In this document: positions 10,240 to 22,744 of the stretch, one piece after another
How positions within the stretch are numbered: position 1 is the first letter of the stretch
How the letters are laid out: each line of letters opens with the position of its first letter
Origin: Terebella lapidaria
Lineage: Eukaryota > Annelida > Polychaeta > Terebellida > Terebellidae
Assembly: GCA_949152475.1 (NCBI GenBank)
Contig: OX424563.1
Coordinates: 1,895,001 to 1,959,000 of the forward strand
Reading direction: 5' to 3'
Length of the DNA: 64,000 nt
Made by a program: the position numbers and the translations under genes
The notes under the pieces: generated by a model
Told to the model about the DNA's origin: nothing
The model's input: only the letters and a program-made list of their open reading frames with translations
The model's database searches: none

Positions 10240-11620
10240 TTGCAAAAACATTTGTGTTGCATCAGGAATGTTTATGTAGCAACTGAATCTTTTGTGCCGC
10301 ATCAGGAATGTTTGTGTAGCAACTGAATCATTTGTGTTGCATCAGGAATGTTTGTATAGCAACTGAATCATTTATGCTGAAGCAAGATGTTTGTGTAGCA
10401 AAGGAGTCATTTGTGCTGCAGCAAGAATGTTTGTATAACAACTCAAGAATGTTTTTGTAGCAACTGAATAATTTTTGCTGCATAATTTTTGTAGTGACTG
10501 AATCATGTGCTGCATCAGGATTGTTTGTGTAGCAACTGAATCATTAGTGCTGCATCAGGAATATTTTTGCAGCGGCTGAATCATTTGTTGTGCATCAGTA
10601 ATATTTTTGCAGCGGCTGAATCATTTGTTGTGCATCAGGAATGCTTCTGTAGCGACTGAATCATTTGTTCTGCATCAGGAATGTTTGTGTAGCGACTGAA
10701 TCATTTGTGCTGCATCAGGAATGTTTGTATAGCAACTGAATCATTTGTTCTGCACCAGGCATGTTTGTGTAGCGACTGAATCATTTGTGCTGCATCAGGA
10801 ATGTTTGTGTAGCGACTGAATCATTTGTGCTGCATCAGGAATGTTTGTATAGCAACTGAATCATTTGTTCTGCACCAGGCATGTTTGTGTAGCGACTGAA
10901 TCATTTGTTCTGCATCAGGAATGTTTGTGTAGGGACTGAATCATTTGTTCTGCATCAGGAATGTTTGTGTAGCGACTGAATCATTTTTTCTGCATCAGGA
11001 ATGTTTGTGTAGCGACTGAATCATTTGTTCTGCATCAGGAATGTTTGTATAGCAGCTGAATCATTTGTTCTGCATCAGGAATGTTTGTGTAGCGACTGAA
11101 TCATTTGTTCTGCATCAGGAATGTTTGTGTAGCGACTGAATCATTTGTTCTGCATCAGGAATGTTTGTGTAGCAACTGAATCATTTGTGCTGCATCAGGA
11201 ATGTTTGTATAGCAACTGAATCATTTGTGCTGAAGCAAGAATGTTCTTGTAGTAACTGAATAATTTGTGCTACATCGGAAATGTTTGTGTAGCGACTGAA
11301 TCATGTGCTGCATCAGGAATGTTTGTTTAGCAACTGAATCATTTTGGCTGCATCAGGAATGCTTGTGTAACAACTGAATCATTTGTGCTTCATCAGGAAT
11401 GTTTGTGTAACACTTGAATTAGTTGTGCTGCAGCAGGAATGCTTGTGTACCACTGAAACATCTGTGTTGTAGCAAGAATGTATGTATAGCAACTGAAACA
11501 TACATTTTTACTGCAACAAGAATGTTTTTGTAGCAACTGATACATTCGTGTTGCAGCAGAAATGTTTTGTAGCAACAGAAATGATTTTACTGCAACAGAA
11601 CAATTCTATAGAAGCAGAAA
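10240..11620. repeat. 40-bp tandem repeat array (about 30-34 copies)
   Basis: The unit reads GCATCAGGAATGTTTGTGTA then GCGACTGAATCATTTGTTCT. It is well conserved from about 10500 to 11390 and degrades toward both ends. Variants TTCTGCACCAGGCATG and TATAGCAACTG recur together at 10701-10820 and 10821-10940, giving a local 120-bp higher-order unit. No coding role is proposed. Confidence 0.95.
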
Positions 11621-11911
11621 TCCTTGATATTGTAACAGGAACAGGTGTGTAGAATATTCGTATATTTCTATTTTACTTTGAAGGTACTGGTTAAAATCAT
11701 TATGATTTCATAGGATCCTTCGTAGTAATTCGGTGATAGATGTAATCCCTAATTGGCTGATAGATTTCCAAATGTCATGACGGACACATTTTTAAAATGA
11801 CTAATACAATTTCAAATCAAAACTAGTCATACCATTATAACTAAACACACATAATATTTCCTGAGGGCAGATTCAAATAATTTCGAGAAAATATGGACCA
11901 TGGTCCGAAAT
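11621..11911. other. Intergenic sequence
   Basis: Nothing supportable was seen. Confidence 0.4.
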
Positions 11912-12870
11912 TAAAGTCGGCCCATAATTTATTGGCGCGAACATATCTTATGAAATCTCGGAACTTACTGACTTGTATTATATGAAATTCAGGCAACGTT
12001 TGAACAAGACTATGACCAAAGTTGCTGACGTGAATTCGAAGTTTGTTTTCCAGACAGAAGACTACTATCTCAATAAATACGATTCTAAGTGGGATTTTAC
12101 CATTGTGACAACGAGCGGGAAAGCGTACAATCAAAACAGTGGTAAATGCCAATGCAATAGCTCATTAATGCAAAGAAACTCCAGTGGTGTCCAACGGTCC
12201 AAAAAATTACATGTGATGGCGTTATGCTGTTCAAAAACAGATACTGGTCACAGAGTGATATCCCGGAATGGCTGAGAGTATTATTGTATATTTGAGCGAG
12301 GAACTATATGTCACAAAATACATGTACCCTATATACCATATATATATACATATAATATATACGAGCGAAACATGAAGTTGTCTTTCAACTTCAGTAACTG
12401 TTGGAGGTATCAATCAGAATCCCGTGCATATTGTGTGATTGTGATTTCTTGGCAAGTATTTTAAAGCACGAGTAAAAAAATAAAATTTCAATTGTGACTA
12501 TTGTATTTTGTTTGAGATGGCCCCTATTCAGATCGGCTGTTCCATTGATTTGTCTCACTCAGAGATCTTAATATAGGCTTCGTCCTGCTGATCGATGCTT
12601 TCTTTTGATAATAAAATATGTTTATACCGATTTGTCTCACTCCCATACAGCATCAAAATGGCAAGCTAGAATCCCCATGTTAAAATCCCATAAGGAAATA
12701 CATTTTCCTAAATATACGGATGAGAAACGCACACGAGAGAAAAAAACAGCCATTGTTCCATCATGGTCACAGTGCCGTTTTCACTTCTTATAAATTTCAA
12801 TTAATACAAGTCAGTAAATTCTGAGATATGACGAGATAGGTTCGCGCCAATAAATTATGCGCCGACTTTA
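11912..12870. mobile_element. Inverted-repeat element (~80-bp TIRs), MITE-like
   Basis: Left arm 11912-11993 (TAAAGTCGGCCCATAATTTA, then TTGGCGCGAAC) is repeated inverted at about 12790-12870. The ends could be read as TA-flanked, which would suggest a Tc1/mariner-type MITE, but the target duplication is only two bases. No transposase. The arms differ at about one base in eight, so this copy is older than the element at 8263. Confidence 0.75.
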
Positions 12871-13911
12871 GTCCTGTGATCTACCCGTTATGATGGACCA
12901 AGTACTTGGACATTTGGCTGCCACGGGCAAACGGAACGGAGTTATGGGGATTTCTTAGGGGGAATAAAGCTGAAAACGCCCCACAACCACAGTTTAAGCC
13001 AAAAGTGCGGTCTTATGGGGATTTTTTCAGGACTTATGGGGAAAGTTAAGATAGGAAATTTAACATTGGGTCCGCCCGTAACGCCCATCCGTTCACCCGT
13101 CCGAGAGAGTACAAAATATACGTGAACATAGGGTCATAACGGTTTGCGAGTGAACACTGATCGAAAGATTTGCCGACTTCTTCCTTGAATGCATCGTATA
13201 TACATTCCTGTCAGTCCTGTTGTTGGCGTTGTTCACGTTTTTTCTAGCAAAATTGGGTCCTCCTGTTTATACGTAATAACAGAAATCATGGAACACAAGA
13301 AATGTAAGACCAGTAGTTGTATGATAATCTATACAGTGCAGGTGTCGGTATATATATTTTATTTCACCAAAACATGTTTGCTTTTTGGTATTTCTAAGCT
13401 CGATTATTGAATATTGAACAAATGCAATCAATGAGCAGGTCCAGCATTAGATCCCTGGGGTGGCGAGGGGCGGTTAGTAGCAACCCTTTAGGTGTCAGCC
13501 TGTGAGGAAATATCATGGTCAATTTACAACTTGTACGCTTTACAAAACACATTTCATGGGTGTATCAATCGTGGTATATAAGTGTCTCATACATAAACAA
13601 GTGAAGAACATGACCATGTGTTTGGTGAGTGTCAGCCCTTCTCTGGTGTTACTTCGTCCTGCTTCCAACAAGTTCTTCAACATCACCATACCGATTTCTG
13701 GAGCGAGCGAAAATTCACAACTCTCGCCGAACCCGATGGTGATCCGACAATACAAAACAGTCATGGGATCGAATACATCCACATGCTAGTAAACAAATGT
13801 TTTCACAGACAAAGCACAGAATACCATATTTCCTCACACGATCCCTTGATAGTCCTATATTTCACAGACCACAGTCCAGCGCTGTATTGAATCATCATCA
13901 AGGAAGTACAA
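12871..13911. other. Intergenic sequence
   Basis: Short repeated phrases (CTTATGGGGATTT twice near 12945-13030) but no gene or defined element. It lies downstream of the minus-strand gene that ends at 13912. Confidence 0.4.
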
Positions 13912-15045
13912 TCACAATGCGTTGTTGTCTCTCTGCCTTATCCGCCAGAGTACAGGGTTCGCGGTAGAGGTCTGACTTTTCACCACGTGTCCGGTGACTT
14001 TTCGCCGCCGGTCCTTCGACGCCATATTGCTGACCTCACCAATCGTGTCCATACACTTGCCCTCACGATTTTGGATCTCTTCGACGTTTTGAATCCAGGC
14101 GTTGATCCAGAGAAATTTGGCACGATCCAAATATAACCCTGCTTTGTTACGTATTGAAATGTGGTCGTTGTTTTCAGTGAATCGCGGTGAATCCTGGAAC
14201 AGTTTACGAAACCTACGAACGTCGTCTTCTGTACTGAACATCCAGTCCTTGCTCACGTTACTAGGCAGCTTGTGCTCCGGGAGACGAGGTGCTGCACTAG
14301 CGACGTCATACAGCGTAATCGACAGTGGCTCAACAACTGTCGATACCACAGATGACTGTCTCGTTGGCAAGCCACGTGCTGCAGAAGTTGTAACCGGGAT
14401 TTTCAAATTCTGTGAGCGCCCTCTTGTAGCTGGGATGCGATACCTGGGATCATTAAATTTTTTTGAAGCACTTTTTTGATTGGCTGAAGTATCATGTTGT
14501 CTCTTAGCAACATTCACAGCCTTAGGCAAGACTGGTAGTGAACCGGGCATGTATGTAACATCTCTCGTGTCTAAAGTGGGGATATGTTCATCGCTAGCAT
14601 CGTTCATCACAGGGATAGGGGATTTGATGGAGAGCATACTTGTTCTTGATTTTGAACGAGGCGTCAATTTGTCTACCAAGCTTAACCTGGAGACAGTGAT
14701 TGTTGAGTTCACATGATCTGCTTGTACATGGAAGTTTCCCGCGTCGCACTTTTCACTAATGGCGAACTTCATATTTGTCCCTTTCAATTGAGATTTTGAA
14801 TCCAGTTTGTCAGTCGGATCATCATCCCGCTGAGCAAGTTCTCTTATTGCCGTCGTCGAATGTCTTGAAATGTTCCTCTCTTCACCCTGCTCAGACAATA
14901 AATTCCCGACGTTCGTGTCCTCAATAGGGGCCTCCAGCTTGTACCTCACTTTATCAGAGTTCGGGTCAGCCATCTTTGGACTTGCTGGAAACAAGGGCAC
15001 GTTTAGTAATCCAGTGGGTACGGTGTTATTGAACTCGAATCCCAT
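13912..15045 (-). CDS. Unrecognised 377-aa protein, single open exon
   Basis: This is an intact 378-codon frame. ATG at 15045 has a good context (A at -3, G at +4); a second in-frame ATG follows at codon 25. I do not recognise the family. Residues 1-250 are rich in Ser, Thr, Arg and Lys and look disordered, with basic patches (KSRTS, RGRSQNLK). Residues about 255-350 look folded and helical, with LPSNVSKDWMFSTEDDVRRF and a Trp-rich helix (KFLWINAWIQNVEEI). No signal peptide, membrane segment or zinc motif is present, so a soluble intracellular protein is likely. A degenerate copy lies about 4.6 kb to the right; the best conserved block between them is VSTVV to KLFQDS, which argues that this part was under selection. 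It may be a complete one-exon gene or one exon of a larger gene. Confidence 0.6.
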   Translation of the reverse strand: MGFEFNNTVPTGLLNVPLFPASPKMADPNSDKVRYKLEAPIEDTNVGNLLSEQGEERNISRHSTTAIRELAQRDDDPTDKLDSKSQLKGTNMKFAISEKCDAGNFHVQADHVNSTITVSRLSLVDKLTPRSKSRTSMLSIKSPIPVMNDASDEHIPTLDTRDVTYMPGSLPVLPKAVNVAKRQHDTSANQKSASKKFNDPRYRIPATRGRSQNLKIPVTTSAARGLPTRQSSVVSTVVEPLSITLYDVASAAPRLPEHKLPSNVSKDWMFSTEDDVRRFRKLFQDSPRFTENNDHISIRNKAGLYLDRAKFLWINAWIQNVEEIQNREGKCMDTIGEVSNMASKDRRRKVTGHVVKSQTSTANPVLWRIRQRDNNAL

Positions 15046-17860
15046 TATTCTGTGCGCAGTTGTGTGCCATTCATTTTAAATCTTCAAATCAATGGCAAAG
15101 ACATCAGATATTTTCATCTCACAATTATTGTGTTCATTGTCATATAATTATAATATTTTTCTCAGTAGAATTTTGAGAGCATAATATGTCCTACTGGCCT
15201 TGTAGATATTATGAGGTCACTGACTGTCATACGTTTATTGTGACTCAAATCCCCGAGGACAACATCCGATTTGACCATTATCGCATTTGCACTAATCCGA
15301 TCCCCAGCCGTTCACCTGCACAGACAAAGCATTTATCCTTTGTGGAGTATCCGGCTAATTCCTCTATTGGCAACCCTGACCATCTCCACTTCCTCATCAC
15401 AATATTGTATGTCACTTTTACTTCCGTCCATGGGTCGATAGTTCCATTCAAAAGGAGTGAGTGTCCGGAAGTTCATGTATTCCAGTAATATTCACCAGCG
15501 GTAGATGATCCTTATCATGCACGGGTGTCTTTCCTGCAAAATGATACGAGAACACAATTAGTTTCAAAATTGTATCACCACTTTGTTAAATTGAGTAAGA
15601 ATATTCGTCTGTCTGTATTCACAAAAACCATGAACATGCTTTAATTTGACCATGATGAGTTCCATATGTATATACAAGAATCGTGACAAACCCGTCATTC
15701 GAACGTGATGAATATTACAATTCATATTCATTCATATTCATAGTTCCGTCCATTATTACCCGCGATTCCAAAGAGAATATACCACAAAATAACAACAAAC
15801 TCTCCGCAACTTGATAGAAACGTGTTTTATGCATCACCAATGTATATGTAACCTTGTGATATATACTTTGACCCTTCGCGTCATAAAAAACCTAGCTGGT
15901 CACTCGCACGCTATACTTCATGTTCTGTTTACAAAATCTCTTATCGATACAGATTATATGGTCGTGTAGAGACACACACAACATAAAACGTGTGTTAACA
16001 CTTTCAAAGAGTTTGGTTTACAAAGGTGTTCATTGGCTTGGAAATGTCATCCAAAAAATGTCAATAAATTCGAACGTACATGTAAAGCCGCGCCTATTGT
16101 TTATCGGGATGTATTACGTGCCATCGTTACCTATTCCTCTCTATACGTCGTCAGATGGAGATCGTCAAGGTTAAGCTGTGAAAATAGATCGTCACAGTGT
16201 GAATATTTCAGTCTGTATGTAACTAGATCGATATGTAACGAGGTACTGGACCTTTTAAATACAATGGGCATCACTCAGACCGTGAAATAATGATGCACCT
16301 AGAGAGAAACAAACCCAAAGAGGAGCCTGGTATCCATGTGTGACGCAAGGTCTCTGTACCCACTATCCATCAACATCACTGCTACAACCACACAAACAAA
16401 CACATGCTCCTGGCTATCACTAATGGATCTAACAACAATACTAGTCATGCGGTCTACACGAAAGCTTGTGTGGACGATGAACTCGAGTGCACGAAATCGA
16501 ACATGTTTTACTTTTGGGGTGTTTCTGGACAAAAACGTAAACTTCGTATACAAACGATTCCGCAACAAAAACCGTGAAGAGGCGAGCATTTGTGAGGATA
16601 ATCTTGTTTTCTCCCCACCTCAAACCATCCAAACTGTTATTCTGTATTTTAGATTTGAATGCGATGATATTTTACATGCCCACTCGTCGCATGAACGAAT
16701 CCTAAGAGTTTTCAGTGATACTTCATTCACAAAGTTATATCCAATTATTTGCCCGGAATGCACATATCGGTGGTTCCTGAAATTCCTTTGGAAGTTCCAT
16801 CCCGTGATCACCGCACATACTTTACCAACATTTAAATGTTCATGAACACTCCCGCAATGTTTGGTGACCGATTGTGTCCTTTCGCATGTATATCATCGAT
16901 TGGTCGCCCCGAGGACGACAAAAGACCTGTCAGCTGTCCCGCTCATGGCCTTGTCTGCTCTCCCACTGGTCGGGCCGGGCAGCCATTCCGAGGTATAGAT
17001 GTCAAGGTCAATCTTTCAGTGTCCAAACAGTGCCTGCTGCCAAGTCCGGCCTTCCTTCCACAGTGTGAGTGAAGGTATTCAAGATGTCCTCTATGAGTTT
17101 GCACGAGTTTGTAAGTTGGACGTACCTTCGACACCTGGCCCCTCAAACTTCGGACTGAGAAACCTAGCATAATATAAATGTGTACTGATCAGGTTATGGG
17201 TCTCGTCGCTTTGTGAAAATTTCATGGAGTGTGTTATCGCGGTCAGGTCCAAATGATTCGTGAAACAGGTTTTGTAGTCGAGTCGATTTTCGTTCAATAA
17301 ATAAAAGAACCTACAGGTACACAAAAACCTGTACCTGGGAGTAGCAAAGGTATATTTTTGTATTGCATGCTGAAACGGTATAGGCCATGAGGTGTATCAA
17401 GCGTGATTGACCAAACAGTCAGTAGTTCTTCTTGTGTGCTGGATACGGTTGCAAGCTCGATGCTGGAGTTTTTCTCGCTACTGTCAACCTGTTTCCAAAA
17501 TAACAGTATCTCCAGGGGGGATTTGCACGAAAGAAAAAATTCAAAGCAATTTATTGGCAATCAATTAAGCAGATAAAATCTTGGTTTGGCCTGACGCCAG
17601 TTACATCGATTGTGAGACTTTGCAGAATAGCAACATGGCCATAATTAATTCAGCGTAAAAAGCTCGCAGGCTATTTTCGGTCAGAATAAATTATCATATA
17701 CGCACAATAGCGTTTGGTACATTCGTTCTGCATGGGAAATTTGGATGTTGGTATTTTGTACTGAAACTCTTTCATGTACGTCTTCACTTTATATCATTAG
17801 CGGTATTCATGTTACTATTGTTTTCTAATCCAACTGGTTAAATGCATCGATCTATCCCCA
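15046..17860. repeat. Segmental duplication, copy A (non-coding part)
   Basis: Upstream of the 377-aa gene. Blocks at 15200-15300, 15940-16200, 16850-17050 and 17290-17750 recur in the same order at about 22840-22960, 23180-23400, 23560-23780 and 23900-24370. Shared phrases include GTTTGGTGACCGATT and AAAGACCTGTCAGCTGTCCC. No gene is supported here; short open frames in corresponding positions (for example minus-strand about 17300-17560 and 23900-24200) resemble each other, but the DNA itself is similar. Confidence 0.7.
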
Positions 17861-18650
17861 CCAGTAATGTATAATATTGGTATATTTCACTGGATCCATC
17901 AGTTGATTTTCAAAGACATATTTCTTGGCTAGATGTTATTTAGAAATACCGAACGGTCTTACTCAACAATACTTTCAGGAACATCAAATTCCCTTCACAG
18001 TATATTATACACACGACTATACTCAGTAACTAAACAAGTACATATTCATATATGTCCATTATACTCGAACATCGAATTTGACCTCACTTGCTTATACTTT
18101 AGTATGCCAGAACATTTTTTATTTCCCTTGAAATTGACAGGCCTGCCATTCCACCTAGACAAGTGGGTGACGTGGATTAAGGGTCGCAATCTGGTCTGTA
18201 AATGACTATTTATTTGCAGGATAATCCATTCAATTCAATCACTGATAGCGTACATGTATATACATATATTATTTCATAACATAACGTTTATACTCCGGTA
18301 CTACATACACATTATGAAATAATCAGAGAACAACTCCAACATCACACTTCTGGGGGAATATTGGCAACAAATACACTGATCAAATATCCATTACATCCCG
18401 CAAAATAAATATACTGTATGAGTGCATTATTCCAGATAAGTCTTCAGAAGTCCTACTAGCTACATGCTAAGAAAATACCCATGTTTTTGGTGACATCCGA
18501 GCTCCTTAGCAATGTTTCTCTACTTCTCAGTCAATTACATTCTTCTTCAACAGCCTCCCCAGTTCTAGAGCCTGGAAGTTCACAAATATCAAATGAATCC
18601 TATCACCCGACACATATTCACGTGGTTCCTCAACATTTACATCTTCATTT
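17861..18650. other. Intergenic sequence between duplication copies
   Basis: AT-rich with TATATAC runs near 18255; no gene seen. Confidence 0.4.
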
Positions 18651-18659
18651 CAGAGATCA

Positions 18660-19510
18660 CTGTTGTTGTCATGTAAAGAGTCATCATCATGGAAAAGGAT
18701 TGGAAAGATTATGCCAACGCGTTGCTTTCTCTCTGTCGTGTCCGCCAGAGTCGAGGGTTCACGGTGTCGTGTCCGCCAGAGTCGAGGGTTCACGGTAGAG
18801 GTCTGATTTTTCACCACGTGTCCAGTGATATTGCTGACGTCACAGATGGTGTCCATACACTTGCCCTCACGATTTTGGATCTTTTCGACGTGCTGGATTC
18901 AGGCGTTGGTCGAAATAAATTCGGCACGATCCAGAGACAACTCTGCGTTTTTATGCATCGATTTTGGGACTATTATGACTGTCAACAGCGAACCACATTG
19001 AATCCTGGAACAGTTTGCAGAACTTGCAAACGTAGTCCTCTGTACTGAACATCCAGTCCTTGCTCACGTTACTAGGCAGCTTGTGCTCCGGGTGACAAGG
19101 TGCTGCACTAGCGACGTCATACAGTTTAATTGACAGTCGGTCAACAACTGTCGATACCAAAGTTGATTGTCTAGTTGGTGAGTCACGTGATTTGGAAGTT
19201 GTAATCGGGAGTCTCAAAATCTGTGAGCGCCCCCAGGTAGTTGGGATGGATCACTGAATGTGTTGGACACACAGTTTTGATCAGCTGAATTATCACGTTG
19301 TCCCTTAAGAACTTTCGCAGCCCTGGGTAGGATTGGTAGTGATTTGGGCATGTAGTCAACATCTCGCTTGTTACAACTGTTCTGTATGTGGACAGATGAT
19401 TTAACAGAGGGCATTCTTGTTCTTGATTTTGACCGAGTCGTCGGTTCCCTTACCAAGCTTAACCTGGAAACAGTGAATGTTGAGTTCACGTGATTTGCTT
19501 CCTCATGCAT
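18660..19510 (-). pseudogene. Decayed copy of the 377-aa gene
   Basis: Three minus-strand pieces match the intact gene in order: HVNSTFTVSRLSLV (near 19490), LYDVASAAP and LPSNVSKDWMFSTED (near 19040-19130), and the C-terminal TGHVVKNQTSTVNP (near 18800). The frame shifts between pieces and an internal stop precedes the first piece. A 33-bp segment of the C-terminal region is tandemly doubled at about 18735-18800. The N-terminal third is only faintly similar, at about 19511-19730. Confidence 0.75.
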
Positions 19511-19736
19511 TTATCTCGTGTCGGATGCACATCTTCCACATTCAATACAACAAGGTGGCATGTCCTTGACATTGGAACTGAAGGTGTGCTTCATATAGTC
19601 ACTTCTGATGGAGATTCTACATTTACGTAGAGCAAATTCTTCTGTTGCCGTTAATGTGATGAATGTATTGCAGTATTGTTCTCTACATCCTGCTCTAGTG
19701 ACGTTTTTACCCTCGCCCCGACAGGTGTTTGTCAAC

Positions 19737-22700
19737 ATCGAATAAAAATGGTTGACATGGCAACCGAAAAAGTGCAAATCCCAAAATTGGCTATAACTCT
19801 AATTCTATTCAATATTAATTTTTATTAACTCCCTTTTATCGCCCGAGCTCGAACATTTGGGGGTCACGATTTTTTAGGTTACCGAACCTTTGGTCCGATA
19901 ACCTATTGCCGTGGCGTTGCGTCCGTCGTCCGTCGTCCGTCGTCCGTCCGTCCACATTTTTATCATTAAAGTTTACAGGCGAATATTTCTGAAATTTTGC
20001 ACAAAAATACCTAAAAATATTTCCAGGAAAGGTTTTTTTTAGTTTTTTGATTTTCGCATTTTTTTCAAAATGGCGGCCGTTTTCGTCGAAAAATGGCCAA
20101 TTTTGGACTTTGATGGTCGTTTTCTCAAAATCTGTTCAGTAACTTTTTTTCTTATTGATGCATGACACTCCTCCTATGTACCCCTATGACATGTATAAAT
20201 TTCATTGCCCTTGAATCGCTCGAAGTGGGCCATTTTGGACCCAAACTCGGCCCAAATGGGACTTTCCCATGTTAAATTCTCCTATGCTTTATAATGGGAC
20301 ACATTAAGCCTAATATCTCACTTAAAATTGAAATTAGAGACTAAGAATCAATTGTAGACATATAGGAAATGATATATGCTGAATATTCTCGTGACCTTGA
20401 ATTTGACCTCTGACCTCGGTATCAAGGTCAGAGCGGCTGTTTTCATCTAAAAATGGCCCATTTTGGACTTTGATGGTAATTTTCTCAAAATCTGTTCAGT
20501 AACTTTTCTTCTTATTGATGCATAACACTCCTCATATGTACCCCTGTGACATGTATAAATTTCGTTGTGCTTGAATCGCTCGAAGCTGGCCATTTGGGCC
20601 CAAACTCGGCCCAAATGGGACTGTCCCATGTTAAATTCTCCTATGCTTTATAATGGGACACATTAAGCCTGATATCTCACTTAATATTGAGATTAGAGAC
20701 TAGGAATCAATTGTGGACATATAGGAAATGATATATGCCGAATATTCTTGTGACCTTGAAGTTGACCCCTGACCTCGGTTTCAAGGTCAGAGCACAAAAT
20801 GGCTAATATCTCGTTCATTATCGACTTAACAGCTTAGGAATCAATTGTGGACATATAGGAAATGATATATGCTGAATATTCTGATAACCTTGAATTTGAC
20901 CTTTGATCTCATTTTCAAGGTCACAGGACAAAATGGCTAATATCTCACTTATTATCGATTTTACAGCGTAGGGATCAATTGTGGACATATAGGAAATGAT
21001 ATATGCTGAATATTCTCGTGACCTCAAATTTGACCTCCGACCTCAGTTTCAAGGTCAGAGCACAAAATGGCTAATATCTCGCTTATCATCGACTTTACAG
21101 CTTAGGAATCAATTGTGGACATATAGGAGACGATATATGCCAAATATTCTGATGATGTTGATTTTGACCTTTGACCTCATTTTCAAGGTCACAGGACAAA
21201 ATGGCCAATATCACACTTATTATCGATTTTACAGCTAAGGGATCAATTGTGAACATATAGGAAATGATATATGCTGAATATTATCATGACCTTGAATTTG
21301 ACCTCTGACCTCATTTTCAGGATCACAGGACAAAATGGCTAATATCACACTTATTATCGACTTTACAGCTTAGCAATCAATTGTGGACATATAGGAAACG
21401 ATATATGCCAAATATTCTGATGACCTTGAACTTGACCTTTGACCTCATTTTCCATGTCGCAGGACAAAATTGCTAATATCTCGCTTATTATCAATTTTAC
21501 AGCTTAGGAATCAATTATGAACATACAGGAAAAGATATATGCTGAATATTGCTATGACCTTGAATTTGACCTTTGATCCATTTTCAAGGTCAGAGAACGA
21601 AATGGCTAATATCTCGCTTTTTATCGACTTTACAGCTCAGCAATCAATTGTGGACATATAGAAAATGATATATACTGAACATTGTCATGACCCTGAACTC
21701 CACCTTTGACCTAATCACCAAGGTCACAGGACAAAATGGCTATTAGCTCGCTTATTATCGACTTCAGAGCTTATAAATCAATTATGAACGTATAGGAATG
21801 ATATAAGCTGAAATTTGCTATGACCTTGAATTCAACCTTTGACCTCATTTTCAAGGTCTCAGGACATGATGGCTAATATCTCGCTTATTATTGACTTTAC
21901 AGCTTGAAAATCAGTTGTGGACATACTAGAAATGACATATGCCGAATATTATTGTGTCCTCGAATTGACCAATGACCTTATTTTCAAGGTCACGGGACAA
22001 ACTACTAATATCTAAAATATGTATTGTCCGGTAACCTTTCTTAGCCCTTGGGCTAATTTTTTTTGGGTGTTCTGAGATTCAAGACAACGTTGTGAAGTCA
22101 CATTTCGATACTTTTAAACCGTTTTCGTTTATGAGACGTGCCTTGATAATATAAACAATATTGTGAAATTTTACGGCTCAATATTGAATGACAAGGCCAA
22201 GGACAAAAGAAACGGACAAAAAGTCGCAAAAACTCTGCTTATATTCCTGATTAATTTCCCCCATTGATTTTGTATTTTTCTTTGGTCCATTCCCTATCAT
22301 TTACTATATGACCGATGGTCATACAATTGAAATTCCCCATTATCGCGTGAGGTCGACAAGGTAAGGCTCATCAGCTGGAATGAGTGATTCGTATTATTTC
22401 AAGCAGTAGTGATTCCGAATCCAAGGACCATATTCAATATAATACTAAACATAAAGTATGCATAATAAATCTGAGAGAGCTTGCCAAGTTGGGAGGTCGG
22501 TGTCAAGAATTGAGGTCAAGGTCGAAAATATGGTCGAAACTGAAAATTTGCAAAATTCATTACTATTATTAATGATTATATCATGATTTTTTTCTATTTT
22601 TCTTCTGCTAATTCCCAACCATTTGTTGTATGATAAATGCTCATACGAGCAAAATCTCCGATTATCGACCAGGTTGAAAATGTAAGGGTCATCAACTTTA

Positions 22701-22740
22701 ATTTTAGTAACTAAATCTGAAGGGAGGGTCTGCAATCTCT
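19737..22740. mobile_element. Nested repeat: dispersed repeat split by a tandem-array element
   Basis: The outer parts (19737-19850 and about 22080-22720) match the dispersed repeat at 3345-3985. The inner part, about 19855-22075, starts near GGTTACCGAACCTTTGGTCC, has a run of GTCCGTC near 19927, and ends near GTCCGGTAACCTTTCTTAGC. The inner element therefore appears to have inserted into the outer one, and the whole sits inside copy B of the segmental duplication. No protein-coding frame. The family is not named here. Confidence 0.65.
20340..22010. repeat. ~135-bp tandem array rich in nuclear-receptor half-sites
   Basis: About a dozen diverged units recur with AAATGATATATGCTGAATAT spaced by about 135 bp (for example near 20859, 20995, 21131 and 21266). 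Nearly every unit has TGACCTTGA, then TTGACCTTTGACCTC (or TTGACCTCTGACCTC), then TTCAAGGTCA. In established terms TGACCTTTGACCT is a perfect DR1 site and TCAAGGTCA an extended monomer half-site. The sequences are seen directly; any regulatory role is inference. Confidence 0.85.
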
Positions 22741-22744
22741 GACT

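Noticed and set aside
10240-11620. CRISPR-like regular repeats
   Set aside because: Direct tandem units without unique spacers, in animal DNA.
14102-15079. Plus-strand frames of 69-125 codons opposite the 377-aa gene
   Set aside because: Antisense shadows of the longer minus-strand frame, which alone is conserved in the decayed copy.
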